Positions 53,821 to 62,579 of a DNA stretch of 64,000 bases are shown in pieces. The stretch is from contig NTHE01000026.1 in assembly GCA_002551355.1 (NCBI GenBank), forward strand, positions 1 through 64,000, given 5' to 3'. The notes under the pieces were generated by a model. That model worked only from the letters and a program-made list of their open reading frames with translations, made no database searches and was not told the origin of the DNA. This stretch comes from Streptomyces sp. man185. GTDB lineage: Bacteria; Actinomycetota; Actinomycetes; Streptomycetales; Streptomycetaceae. The number at the start of each line of letters is the position of its first letter. Position 1 is the stretch's first letter. The position numbers and the translations under genes were made by a program.

Positions 53821-54801
53821 TCAGAACGCCAGCGAGCGGTCGACGGCGTCGAGCACCCGGTCCAGGCCGGGCAGGTACTCGTCCTCCAGCCGGGCCGGCG
53901 GGTAGGGGACGTGGTAGCCGCCGACCCGCAGCACGGGGGCTTCGAGGTGGTAGAAGCAGCGCTCGGTGATCCGGGCGGCGATCTCGGCGCCGGAGCCGTA
54001 GAAGACGGGCGCCTCGTGGACGACCACGACCCGGCCGGTCTTCTCCGCCGACGTCTGGACGGCGTCGAAGTCGATCGGGGCCATCGAGCGCAGGTCCAGG
54101 ACCTCGATCGACTTGCCCTCCTCCTGAGCGGCCGCGGCCGCTTCGAGGCAGACCTTGACCATCGGTCCGTACGCGACGAGCGTGAGGTCGCTGCCCTCGC
54201 GGGCGGTCACGGCCTTGTGCAGCGGGCCGGGGATGGACTCGGTGTCGACCTCGCCCTTGTCCCAGTAACGCCGCTTGGGCTCGAAGAAGATGATCGGGTC
54301 GTCGCTCTGGACGGCCTGCTGCATCATCCAGTAGGCGTCGCTCGCGTTGGACGGCGAGACCACCTTCAGACCCGCGACGTGCGCGAAGAGCGCCTCGGGG
54401 GACTCGCTGTGGTGCTCGACCGCGCCGATGCCGCCGCCGTACGGAATACGCACGACGACCGGCAGCTTGATCTTGCCGAGCGCGCGGGCGTGCATCTTGG
54501 CGAGCTGGGTGACGATCTGGTCGTACGCGGGGAAGACGAAGCCGTCGAACTGGATCTCGACGATGGGGCGGTAGCCGCGCAGGGCCAGGCCGATCGCCGT
54601 GCCGACGATGCCGGACTCGGCGAGCGGGGTGTCGATCACCCGGTCCTCGCCGAAGTCCTTCTGGAGTCCGTCGGTGATGCGGAAGACGCCGCCGAGCTTG
54701 CCGACGTCCTCACCCATGATGAGGACCTTGGGGTCGGTGTCGAGGGCGAGGCGGAGCGACTCGTTGAGCGCTTTCGCGATGGACATCTTTTCCACGGCCA
54801 T
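53821..54801 (-). CDS. bkdB: Branched-chain alpha-keto acid dehydrogenase E1 beta subunit
   Basis: A 326-residue transketolase-like subunit. It begins MSIAKALNESLRLALDTDPK with the conserved GEDVGKLGGVF and DTPLAESGIVGTAIGLALRG stretches. VRIPYGGGIGAVEHHSESPE carries the loop His that closes the active site. The E1 alpha2-beta2 tetramer decarboxylates valine-, leucine- and isoleucine-derived keto acids with thiamin diphosphate. The start ATG lies 2 nt after the E1-alpha stop codon, so the subunits are coupled. Confidence 0.96.
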   Translation of the reverse strand: MAVEKMSIAKALNESLRLALDTDPKVLIMGEDVGKLGGVFRITDGLQKDFGEDRVIDTPLAESGIVGTAIGLALRGYRPIVEIQFDGFVFPAYDQIVTQLAKMHARALGKIKLPVVVRIPYGGGIGAVEHHSESPEALFAHVAGLKVVSPSNASDAYWMMQQAVQSDDPIIFFEPKRRYWDKGEVDTESIPGPLHKAVTAREGSDLTLVAYGPMVKVCLEAAAAAQEEGKSIEVLDLRSMAPIDFDAVQTSAEKTGRVVVVHEAPVFYGSGAEIAARITERCFYHLEAPVLRVGGYHVPYPPARLEDEYLPGLDRVLDAVDRSLAF

Positions 54802-54803
54802 GG

Positions 54804-55964
54804 CTACTTGCCCTCCTCGGCAGAATCGGCGAACGATGCCTGGTAGGCGGCGAACTGGGCCCGCTCCTCGTCCACGAGGGAGCTGCCGTCGGCGTAGCCG
54901 TGCTCGAACAGGGCCATCGGGTCCGGGTCGGGCATCGCGCGTACCGCTTCCCGTACCCGCTTGCCGAGGGTCTCGCTCTCCTCGTCCAGCGCGGTGAAGA
55001 AGGCCTCGTCCGCGAGCTTCTCCTTCTCCAGGTACGCGCGCAGCCGCAGGATCGGGTCCTTGGCCTCCCAGGCGGCCCGCTCCTCGTCGGCCCGGTACTT
55101 CGTCGGGTCGTCGGAGGTGGTGTGGGCGCCCATGCGGTAGGTGAACGCCTCGACGAGGGTCGGGCCCTCGCCGCGGCGGGCCCGCTCCAGCGCGGAGCGG
55201 GTGACGGCGAGGCAGGCGAGGACGTCGTTGCCGTCGACCCGGACGCCGGGGAAGCCGTAGCCCTGGGCGCGCTGGTAGAGCGGCACGCGGGTCTGGCGCT
55301 CGGTGGGCTCGGAGATGGCCCACTGGTTGTTCTGGCAGAAGAACACGACCGGGGCGTTGTAGACCGCGGAGAAGGTGAACGACTCGGCGACGTCGCCCTG
55401 GCTGGAGGCCCCGTCACCGAAGTACGCGATCACGGCGGAGTCCGCGCCGTCCTTGGCGACGCCCATGGCGTAGCCGGTGGCGTGCAGCGTCTGCGAGCCG
55501 ATGACGATCGTGTAGAGGTGGAAGTTGTTGCTGTTCGGGTCCCAGCCGCCGTGGTTCACGCCGCGGAACATGCCGAGCAGATTGGTCGGGTCGACGCCGC
55601 GGCACCAGGCGACCCCGTGCTCCCGGTAGGTCGGGAAGACGTAGTCGTCGTCGCGCAGGGCCCGGCCACTGCCGATCTGGGCGGCCTCCTGGCCGAGCAG
55701 CGAGGCCCACAGGCCCAGCTCGCCCTGACGCTGGAGGGCGGTCGCCTCGGCGTCGAAGCGGCGCGTGAGGACCATGTCCCGGTACAGGCCGCGCAGCTCG
55801 TCGGCGCTCAGGTCGATGCTGTAGTCCGGGTGCTCGACGCGCTCACCCTCGGGCGTCAGCAGCTGTACGAGCTGGGGCTCGGAACTCTGCGGCTTCTTCG
55901 CGGCGCTGGTCCGCTTACTGGCGCGTCGCGGTTTACGCGCGGCGGCAGTGCTCTCCACGGTCAC
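54804..55964 (-). CDS. bkdA: Branched-chain alpha-keto acid dehydrogenase E1 alpha subunit
   Basis: A 386-residue subunit. A basic Lys/Arg/Ala N-terminal extension (1-30) precedes the enzyme core. The thiamin-diphosphate motif is IAYFGDGASSQGDVAESFTF through CQNNQWAIS (GDG...NN). The phosphorylation-loop equivalent RMGAHTTSDDPTKYR is present, although bacterial enzymes are usually not phosphorylated. It is the first gene of the bkdA-B-C operon. No E3 gene is present, so the complex presumably uses the dihydrolipoamide dehydrogenase encoded elsewhere. GTG 55964 is the start. Confidence 0.96.
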   Translation of the reverse strand: MTVESTAAARKPRRASKRTSAAKKPQSSEPQLVQLLTPEGERVEHPDYSIDLSADELRGLYRDMVLTRRFDAEATALQRQGELGLWASLLGQEAAQIGSGRALRDDDYVFPTYREHGVAWCRGVDPTNLLGMFRGVNHGGWDPNSNNFHLYTIVIGSQTLHATGYAMGVAKDGADSAVIAYFGDGASSQGDVAESFTFSAVYNAPVVFFCQNNQWAISEPTERQTRVPLYQRAQGYGFPGVRVDGNDVLACLAVTRSALERARRGEGPTLVEAFTYRMGAHTTSDDPTKYRADEERAAWEAKDPILRLRAYLEKEKLADEAFFTALDEESETLGKRVREAVRAMPDPDPMALFEHGYADGSSLVDEERAQFAAYQASFADSAEEGK

Positions 55965-56312
55965 GTGCGTGCTCCTCCGTCGGTCCGGCCCCCGGGGTCT
56001 GCCGGGAACCAGTGCGGCTCGCCTGAATCCGACAGCCGTGCACGGGGTGGGTGCCGGTCAGCCGGGATCAGGCGTGACAGGTGCCCCGGCGAGCGCCCTG
56101 TCATAGGCACGTTACCCAGTGCATCGCATAACTGCGAAACCCTATCTGACCTGCGATTTTGCTTGGATTTCCAAGTAAATCGAAAAAATCGCGAAGCTCT
56201 GCTGGTCAGGGCACTGGAAACAGCCTTGCAGGCCGCCGGAACAACGGCACGTTATCCCGCGGATCAGCGCCAGGGAAGAGCGGAGGGGAGGCGAGTATGT
56301 GAGACTGCGAGC
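55965..56312. other. Divergent regulatory region bkdA / DevR-like regulator
   Basis: 348 nt without a gene. It contains an unusually A+T-rich block (about 56145-56200) with a nested inverted repeat. No ribosome site for an ORF was found in it. The response-regulator start at 56313 lacks a good Shine-Dalgarno sequence. Confidence 0.55.
56153..56192. promoter_or_regulatory. Nested palindrome upstream of bkd
   Basis: An inner perfect palindrome CTTGGATTTCCAAG (56162-56175) is flanked by GCGATTTT (56153-56160) and AAAATCGC (56185-56192). It resembles operators of dimeric or octameric metabolite regulators such as Lrp/AsnC family members. It lies about 190 nt before bkdA and 120 nt before the regulator gene. 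Confidence 0.5.
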
Positions 56313-56972
56313 GTGCGCGAAGATGGAAAAATCACGGTATTTCTGCTCGACGATCATGAGGTCGTCCGGCGTGGCGTCCATGAGCTGCTCTCCGTCGAGC
56401 CGGACATCGAGGTGGTCGGCGAGGCCGGTACGGCCGCGGACGCCCTGGTGCGGATCCCGGCGACGCGGCCCGACGTGGCGGTGCTCGACGTACGGCTGCC
56501 GGACGGCAGCGGGGTGGAGGTGTGCCGGGAAGTCCGTTCCCAGGACGAGAACATCAAATGCCTGATGCTCACCTCGTACGCCGACGACGAGGCGCTTTTC
56601 GACGCGATCATGGCGGGCGCGTCGGGATATGTGCTGAAGGCGATCCGCGGCAATGAACTGCTGAATGCCGTACGGGACGTGGCCGCCGGAAAATCCCTGC
56701 TGGACCCGGTGGCGACCGCCCGGGTGCTGGAGCGGCTGCGCGACGGCGGCAGCGGCAAGGGCGACGACAAGCTGGCCGGCCTCACCGAGCAGGAGCGCAA
56801 GATCCTGGACCTGATCGGCGAGGGCCTGACCAACCGGGTCATCGGGGAGCGCCTGCACCTCGCCGAGAAGACCATCAAGAACTACGTCTCCAGCCTGTTG
56901 TCCAAGCTGGGCATGGAGCGCCGCTCGCAGGCCGCCGCGTACGTCGCGCGGCTCCAGGCCGAGCGTCGCTGA
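56313..56972 (+). CDS. NarL/LuxR-family response regulator, DevR (DosR)-like orphan
   Basis: A 219-residue regulator. The receiver has D13-D14 in FLLDDHEVVRRGVHELL, phosphoacceptor Asp59 (VAVLDVRLPDGSG) and GASGYVLKAIRG. The HTH (about 150-215) reads LTEQERKILDLIGEGLTNRV and EKTIKNYVSSLLSKLGMERR. The wording closely follows mycobacterial DevR/DosR, including the C-terminal helices. No histidine kinase gene is adjacent, so it is an orphan. In S. coelicolor, DevR-like regulators are served by kinases encoded elsewhere. GTG 56313 is the start, with only a weak ribosome site. A DevR-box-like palindrome follows just after the gene. Confidence 0.93.
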   Translation: MREDGKITVFLLDDHEVVRRGVHELLSVEPDIEVVGEAGTAADALVRIPATRPDVAVLDVRLPDGSGVEVCREVRSQDENIKCLMLTSYADDEALFDAIMAGASGYVLKAIRGNELLNAVRDVAAGKSLLDPVATARVLERLRDGGSGKGDDKLAGLTEQERKILDLIGEGLTNRVIGERLHLAEKTIKNYVSSLLSKLGMERRSQAAAYVARLQAERR

Positions 56973-56987
56973 GCCCTGACCCGTCGC

Positions 56988-57007
56988 GGGGGACTTTGGT
57001 CCCGAGC
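56988..57007 (+). promoter_or_regulatory. DevR/DosR-box-like palindrome
   Basis: GGGACTTTGGTCCC (56991-57004) with flanks fits the 20-bp DosR consensus TTSGGGACTWWAGTCCCSAA at about 16 of 20 positions. It is 56 nt upstream of a flavin/heme-type split-barrel gene and 15 nt after the DevR-like regulator's stop codon. Confidence 0.72.
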
Positions 57008-57062
57008 CACCCGGGGCAGGCGACTCTTACGCGGCCCCTACGCCCGGGGGACAGTGGAGGCC

Positions 57063-57509
57063 ATGTCCTTCGACTCCCACGGCTCCCCCCACGCACGCCG
57101 CGCGGTCGGCACGATCGAGCGGGCCGACCCGATCGAGCTGCTCGGCCGGGTCCCGTACGGCCGTCTCGCGACCAGCATGCGGGCCCTGCCCTTCCTGGCG
57201 GTGGCCCGGCACATCGTGAGCGACGGGCGCATCCTGCTGCGGATGCACCGGGGTTTCGGCCACCACGAGGCGTGCGACGGGAGCGTCGTCGCGTACGGGG
57301 CGGACAACTACAACGACGCGGCCTCCGGCGACGGCGGCAACCTGTGGTCGGTGCAGTTCACCGGGCCCGCCGAGATCGTGCGCCTCTGCCCCGAGCAGGA
57401 GGAACTGTTCGGCGCGGCCCCGGTCAGCGTCAACGGGGAGCCCTACGCGCCGGCCTATCTCCGGGTCGATCCGCACTTCGTCACGGAACACGTCCTCGAC
57501 TTCGCCTAG
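57063..57509 (+). CDS. Pyridoxamine 5'-phosphate oxidase-like split-barrel protein
   Basis: A 148-residue protein with the FMN-binding split-barrel pattern: IELLGRVPYGRLATSMRALP, 'FLAVARHIVSDGRILLRMHR' and WSVQFTGPAEIV. Members bind FMN, F420 or heme, and related genes belong to the hypoxia regulon in mycobacteria. The start is ATG 57063 (GGAGG 2 nt away) or GTG 57054. A DevR-box-like palindrome lies upstream, so control by the adjacent response regulator is likely. Confidence 0.85.
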   Translation: MSFDSHGSPHARRAVGTIERADPIELLGRVPYGRLATSMRALPFLAVARHIVSDGRILLRMHRGFGHHEACDGSVVAYGADNYNDAASGDGGNLWSVQFTGPAEIVRLCPEQEELFGAAPVSVNGEPYAPAYLRVDPHFVTEHVLDFA

Positions 57510-57580
57510 GCCCTAGCGCACCGGTGGTCGTGACCGCAAGTCCGCGAAGTGGCCACACAGAGTGATCTAACATCTGGTAA

Positions 57581-58660
57581 GTGCCGCGCTCATATGTCAC
57601 TCGCCCACCTGTTCCCCCGGTCGGCGAGGTGCTGCGCCGTTACCCGGGCGTGGGCGAGCCGCTCGCCTGCGAGCCGATCACCAAGGGCCTGCTGAACCAC
57701 GGGTACCGCGTGTCCACCACCAGCGGCTCGTACTTCCTCAAGCACCATCTCGACAAGAAGCACCTGGACGACACCAGCGGCGAACGCGCCGCGATCGTGC
57801 GCCAGCACCGCGCCACCCAGCGCCTGCAGTCGCTCGGCGTCCCCGTCGTCCCGCCCCTGACGGACACCCGGGGCGACACCGTCACCGTGATCGGCGAACG
57901 CTGCTACGCCCTGCACCCCTGGGTCGACGGTCTCCACCGGGTCGGCGCCCAGCTGACCCTGTCCCAGTCGCGCCGGCTCGGAACGCTTCTCGGCACCGTG
58001 CACACCGGCCTGGAGCAGGTGATGGCACCGCGCGACGGCCCGCATCCCGCGAGTCCTCCCGCCCGGCCGGGGCACCGCAGCCCGGACGCCGCCGACACCT
58101 TCGCGCTGATCGACGACCTGCTGGCCGCCGCCCGCGGACAGGGCGACCGGAACACCCCCCGCGACGCCTTCGACGAACTCGCCGTGCACCGGCTCGTGGA
58201 GCGCCGCGCCCTGCTCGAACAGCACGCCCACCGCCGCCCGCCCACTCCGGACGGGCCCGCCACCGGCTGGGTGCACGGGGACTTCCACCCGCTGAACCTG
58301 CTCTACCGGGGCGCCGACCCGGTCGCGATCGTGGACTGGGACCGGCTGGACGTACAGCCACGCGCCGAGGAGGCGGTCCGGGCGGCGGCGATCTTCTTCG
58401 TCCGGCCGGACGGGGAGCTGGACTTGGCGAAGGTGCGGGCGTACGCCCGCGCGTACCGGCGGGCCGCCGGGGCGGGGGCCGCGGAACTGGCGGCCGCGGC
58501 GCACCGGGTGTGGTGGGAGCGGCTCAACGACTTCTGGATACTCCGCTGGCGCTACCGCCTGGACGACCGCAGGGCCGACCCGCAGTTCCCCGCGGTGTCG
58601 GCCCTGGCGGTGTGGTGGACGCGGGAGTACGAGGCGGTGTGCGCGGCCTTCACGGAGTGA
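57581..58660 (+). CDS. Aminoglycoside phosphotransferase-family (APH) kinase-like protein
   Basis: A 359-residue APH/ChoK-fold protein. The nucleotide-binding N-lobe ends in GSYFLKHHLDKKHL with the ATP lysine. The Brenner motif is GWVHGDFHPLNLLYRG (catalytic Asp) and the metal-binding aspartate is in AIVDWDRLDVQPR. These families phosphorylate small molecules such as choline or homoserine as well as aminoglycosides, and nothing suggests drug resistance here. TAACAT ends 7 nt before the GTG, with no ribosome site, so the mRNA may be leaderless. Confidence 0.85.
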   Translation: MPRSYVTRPPVPPVGEVLRRYPGVGEPLACEPITKGLLNHGYRVSTTSGSYFLKHHLDKKHLDDTSGERAAIVRQHRATQRLQSLGVPVVPPLTDTRGDTVTVIGERCYALHPWVDGLHRVGAQLTLSQSRRLGTLLGTVHTGLEQVMAPRDGPHPASPPARPGHRSPDAADTFALIDDLLAAARGQGDRNTPRDAFDELAVHRLVERRALLEQHAHRRPPTPDGPATGWVHGDFHPLNLLYRGADPVAIVDWDRLDVQPRAEEAVRAAAIFFVRPDGELDLAKVRAYARAYRRAAGAGAAELAAAAHRVWWERLNDFWILRWRYRLDDRRADPQFPAVSALAVWWTREYEAVCAAFTE

Positions 58661-58743
58661 TGCGCGCGGCCTTCACCAACGGATGGTCGGCCTTCCGGAA
58701 CGGGGACGGCCGGCCTTCCCGGACAGCGGGGTGGTGCGACATG

Positions 58744-58786
58744 CATGAGCCCGGCGCGCGCCTTCGTGGCGCGCGCCGGGCTCATG
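58744..58786. terminator. Strong bidirectional hairpin
   Basis: A perfect 19-bp stem (58744-58762 with 58768-58786) and a TTCGT loop lie between convergent genes. There is no U tract. Confidence 0.9.
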
Positions 58787-58805
58787 GGGTGGTGCGGTGG
58801 GCGCG

Positions 58806-60395
58806 CTACCCCGTCGTGGCGCCGAGCGACGTGTCGCCGGGCGTCGTGCCCACACCGCCGTCGTCGCCGGCCCCGCCGTCGTCGCCGGCTCCGCCCGGAG
58901 TGCCCGGGTCGGTGGACGGCTCGGTGGGATCGCCCGAGGGCTCCCCGCTGCCGCCCTCGTTGGTGCTGCCGTCCGACGTACCCGGGTCCGTGTCGGTCGG
59001 GGTCGGCGACGGGCTGAACGTGGGCTCGCTCGGGGTCGGGTCCGGGGTCCACGGCGGCGGGTTCGGCTCGGTCTGGCCACCGCCGGTGGTGTCCGGCTCC
59101 TCCGGCTCCTCGCTCTCCTCCTCGGACGGCTCCTCCGAGGGCTCCTCCTCGGACTGGCTGACCGACGTGGACGGGGTGACCGGCTTCTTCTTGTCGCCGT
59201 CGCCCTGCGCCGCGTTGAGGGCGAAGGCGACGCCCGCGCCGATCGCGATCAGGGCCAGCAGGACGAAGAGCCACATCTTGCCGCGCCCGCCGGACCGCCG
59301 CTGCCCGCCGCCGTCGTAACCCCCGTCGTCCGGGTTGTACGGCGGCAGGATCGGGCCCTGCGAGGTGTCCCCGTGCATCGGGTGGCCGGCGCCCATCGCG
59401 CGGGTGGAGCCGGTCATCCCGTGGGGCGGGGTCTGGCCGCCCTCGTGCAGCGCGACCGGGCCGGTGTTCCAGGTGCCCGTGTGACCGCCCTGCACCTGGA
59501 GCATCTGCAGGCTGTACTGGACGAGCCCGCGCATCTCCTCGGCGCTCTGGAACCGGTCGTCCGGGTCCTTCGCCAGCGAGCGCATCACCATCCCGTCCAG
59601 CTCCGGCGGCACCACGTCCGAGACGTCGGACGGCGGCACCGGAATGTCCTGGACGTGCTGGTAGACCACCGAGAGCGGGGTCTCACCGGTGAACGGGGGC
59701 CGCAGCGCCAGCAATTCGTAGAGCAGGCAGCCGGTGGCGTACAGGTCGGAGCGGTGGTCGACGGCCTTGCCGAGGGCCTGCTCGGGGGAGAGGTACTGCG
59801 GCGTGCCCATGACCATGCCGGTCTGGGTCATCGTCGACTGCGCGCCGTGCAGCGCGCGGGCGATGCCGAAGTCCATCACCTTGACCGCGCCGGAATCCGT
59901 GATGATCACGTTGGCGGGCTTGATGTCGCGGTGCACGATGCCGTGCTGGTGCGAGTACGCGAGGGCTTCCAGCACGCCCGAGACGATGATCAGCGCCTGC
60001 TCGGGCGGCGGGGCCTCGGCGGTCAGAAGGAGATCGCGGATGGTGCGGCCCTCGACCAGCTCCATCACGATGTACGGGACGGTCCGGCCGCCCACGACGT
60101 CCTCACCGGAGTCGTACACGGCGACGATCGCGTGGTGGTTGAGGCCCGCGACGGACTGTGCCTCGCGGGTGAAGCGGGCCTTGGAGACCGGGTCCTCGGC
60201 CAGGTCGGAGCGGAGCAGCTTCACCGCGACCGTCCGTCCGAGCCGGACGTCCTCCGCCGCGTAGACCTCTGCCATGCCGCCCCGGCCGAGCCGGTGGGTC
60301 ATCCGGTAACGTCCGTCACCGACGACGCCGCCGACGCCCCAGGAGTCGGTGCCATCCGAAACTCCGCCGCCGTTTGCTTCGGAATCGGGTGCCAT
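58806..60395 (-). CDS. Hanks-type Ser/Thr protein kinase, membrane-anchored
   Basis: A 529-residue PknB-like kinase. The P-loop is GRGGMAEVY (36-44), the ATP lysine K59 (VAVKLL), the catalytic loop IVHRDIKPANV and the DFG motif VMDFGIA. The activation loop contains TMTQTGMVMGTPQYLSPEQA. A juxtamembrane linker, one TM helix (about 375-395, MWLFVLLALIAIGAGVAFAL) and an extracellular tail of about 130 residues rich in Glu, Pro, Gly and Asp follow, without PASTA repeats. It is divergent from a second kinase gene and has a close relative there in its kinase domain. Confidence 0.95.
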   Translation of the reverse strand: MAPDSEANGGGVSDGTDSWGVGGVVGDGRYRMTHRLGRGGMAEVYAAEDVRLGRTVAVKLLRSDLAEDPVSKARFTREAQSVAGLNHHAIVAVYDSGEDVVGGRTVPYIVMELVEGRTIRDLLLTAEAPPPEQALIIVSGVLEALAYSHQHGIVHRDIKPANVIITDSGAVKVMDFGIARALHGAQSTMTQTGMVMGTPQYLSPEQALGKAVDHRSDLYATGCLLYELLALRPPFTGETPLSVVYQHVQDIPVPPSDVSDVVPPELDGMVMRSLAKDPDDRFQSAEEMRGLVQYSLQMLQVQGGHTGTWNTGPVALHEGGQTPPHGMTGSTRAMGAGHPMHGDTSQGPILPPYNPDDGGYDGGGQRRSGGRGKMWLFVLLALIAIGAGVAFALNAAQGDGDKKKPVTPSTSVSQSEEEPSEEPSEEESEEPEEPDTTGGGQTEPNPPPWTPDPTPSEPTFSPSPTPTDTDPGTSDGSTNEGGSGEPSGDPTEPSTDPGTPGGAGDDGGAGDDGGVGTTPGDTSLGATTG

Positions 60396-60742
60396 CAGTC
60401 CTCGCCGTCGTATCTGTCCGCGCGTCCGCGGGTTCTCACGGTGCCTTGCTGCATTGCCACGTCACGCTACAGCCTCCGCCGGACACCACGGTTCCGCTCC
60501 GGCAGGATCAACGGACCGCCCGGCGCGTCCTCCACCGGATTTTCATGCGTTTCCTGTAACGCTTCCGAGACGCTTCTTGTGCGTAGGGTCACGGAACGGG
60601 CACCCGGCTTGACGTGTCGGACCCCTACGGCAGACTTGGCGCGTAATCGCGTTGTACGGAACCGCGGGCCACGCAAACACGTCAGACAGAAACACACAGA
60701 AGCACCGCGTGCGACCGCGCGCCGCCGAGGGGGATGCAAGTC
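60396..60742. other. Divergent region between the two kinase genes
   Basis: 347 nt without a gene. TTGACG at 60610-60615 may be part of a promoter for the plus-strand kinase. No strong palindrome or repeat was found. Confidence 0.4.
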
Positions 60743-62392
60743 ATGAGCCAGGACGGCGCACAGGGCCGCTACGCGGGCGGGGCGGTCGCGGGCGGCCGCT
60801 ACCAACTGCGCGACCTGCTCGGCGAGGGTGGGATGGCCTCCGTCTACCTGGCCTACGACTCCGCTCTGGACCGTCAGGTCGCGATCAAGACCCTGCACAC
60901 CGAGCTGGGCCGCGAGCAGTCCTTCCGCGAGCGCTTCCGGCGTGAGGCGCAGGCCGTCGCCAAGCTCCAGCACACCAACATCGTCTCCGTCTTCGACACC
61001 GGCGAGGACGAGCTCGGCGGTGCGCTGATGCCCTACATCGTCATGGAGTACGTCGAGGGGCAGCCGCTCGGCTCCGTGCTGGCCGCCGACATCCGGCAGC
61101 ACGGCGCGATGCCCGCCGACAAGGCCCTCAAGGTGACGGCGGACGTGCTCGCCGCCCTGGAGACCAGCCACGAGATGGGCCTGGTCCACCGGGACATCAA
61201 GCCCGGCAACGTGATGATGACCAAGCGCGGCGTCGTCAAGGTCATGGACTTCGGCATCGCCCGTGCCATGCAGTCCGGCGTCACCTCGATGACCCAGACC
61301 GGCATGGTCGTCGGCACCCCGCAGTACCTCTCCCCCGAGCAGGCCCTCGGCCGCGGCGTCGACGCCCGGTCCGACCTGTACTCGGTCGGCATCATGCTCT
61401 TCCAGCTGCTCACCGGCCGGATCCCGTTCGACGCGGACTCGCCGCTGGCCATCGCGTACGCGCATGTCCAGGAGGAGCCGGTCGCGCCCTCCAGCATCAA
61501 CCGGTCGGTCACCCCGGCGATGGACGCCCTCGTCGCCCGCGCGCTCAAGAAGAACCCGAACGAGCGCTTCCCCAGCGCCGCCGCGATGCGCGACGAGATC
61601 GCCCGGGTGCTGAACGCCTCCGGCGGCCAGACCGGCGCCCCGAGCATCGTGGCCGGCGGCGGGCCCGCCAACAGCGGTTCCGGTGTCGGTTCGGCGGTGT
61701 TCCCGCCGGTCGACCAGAGCACTCCGGCGCCGCACGGCGTGCAGACGCCGTACCAGCCGCATCCGCAGCACCAGCAGCACCACCAGCCCGGCCCGTACAG
61801 CCGGCCGACCCCGGCGCCCACGCCGAGCTACGGCTACCCGCAGGCGGCCCAGGGCCAGGGGTACCAGCACCCGGGCCAGCTGTCCCACCAGACCCCGCCG
61901 CCGTACTCGATCTCCCCGCAGCACTCGACGGCGGTCGGCGCCACCGGCCGCAGCGGCTCGAAGCGGAACATGCCGGTCGTCGTCGGCTCGATCGTCGTGG
62001 CCCTGCTGGCGGTCGGCGGCCTGATCACCGCGATCGCCCTCCAGGGCGGCAAGGACGACGAGGCGGGCAAGGGCGACGACCCGGGCACCGAGCAGGTGGA
62101 GGGCTACCGTCCGCCGGAGCGCAACCGGACGATGGAGGAGACGCAGTGCTCGAACGCCTCCGAGGACTCCAACGACCCGAAGAAGGTCCGCGCGCCGAAC
62201 TTCGTCTATAAGGACATCCAGTCGGCGAAGTCGTGCGCTGCCGCCGCGGGCTGGACGATCAAGGTCATCGAGGAGCCGGGCAACACCTACGCCGAGGACC
62301 AGATCGTCGGCCAGTTCCCGTCCCCCGGTGCGGCGGTCGACGAACAGGGCGCCCACTTCGAGCTGAAGGTCTCCACGGGCAGGCCTTCCTGA
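60743..62392 (+). CDS. PASTA-type Ser/Thr protein kinase
   Basis: A 549-residue kinase. The P-loop is GEGGMASVY, the ATP lysine K49 (VAIKTL), the catalytic loop LVHRDIKPGNV, and VMDFGIARAM is the DFG region. The activation segment SMTQTGMVVGTPQYLSPEQA matches that of the neighbouring kinase. A Gln/His/Pro-rich linker and one TM helix (about 409-432) precede a single PASTA-like extracellular domain (about 480-548, SAKSCAAAAGWTIKVIEEPG). PASTA domains bind peptidoglycan fragments. ATG 60743 is chosen because the GAGGGGG site is 9 nt upstream. The ATG at 60734 lies too close to it. Confidence 0.94.
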   Translation: MSQDGAQGRYAGGAVAGGRYQLRDLLGEGGMASVYLAYDSALDRQVAIKTLHTELGREQSFRERFRREAQAVAKLQHTNIVSVFDTGEDELGGALMPYIVMEYVEGQPLGSVLAADIRQHGAMPADKALKVTADVLAALETSHEMGLVHRDIKPGNVMMTKRGVVKVMDFGIARAMQSGVTSMTQTGMVVGTPQYLSPEQALGRGVDARSDLYSVGIMLFQLLTGRIPFDADSPLAIAYAHVQEEPVAPSSINRSVTPAMDALVARALKKNPNERFPSAAAMRDEIARVLNASGGQTGAPSIVAGGGPANSGSGVGSAVFPPVDQSTPAPHGVQTPYQPHPQHQQHHQPGPYSRPTPAPTPSYGYPQAAQGQGYQHPGQLSHQTPPPYSISPQHSTAVGATGRSGSKRNMPVVVGSIVVALLAVGGLITAIALQGGKDDEAGKGDDPGTEQVEGYRPPERNRTMEETQCSNASEDSNDPKKVRAPNFVYKDIQSAKSCAAAAGWTIKVIEEPGNTYAEDQIVGQFPSPGAAVDEQGAHFELKVSTGRPS

Positions 62393-62579
62393 AGCGCCGG
62401 CCCCTCCTGGAACGTCGGCTCTCCCAGCACCACCTCGCCCTGCCGGAACGTGTCCGAAGCTGATCGTTCCAGGTCCACGGATCTCTCCTCGATCTCCGTC
62501 GTGGACCGCTGACCGGGCCCGGATTTCCGGATACCGCGTCCGGGATGCCGGATGAGGGGGCCCGTGTGACGCTGATCTC

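Noticed and set aside
57581..58660. Aminoglycoside resistance determinant
   Set aside because: The protein has only the general APH/ChoK fold. No aminoglycoside-specific subfamily feature or resistance context is visible.
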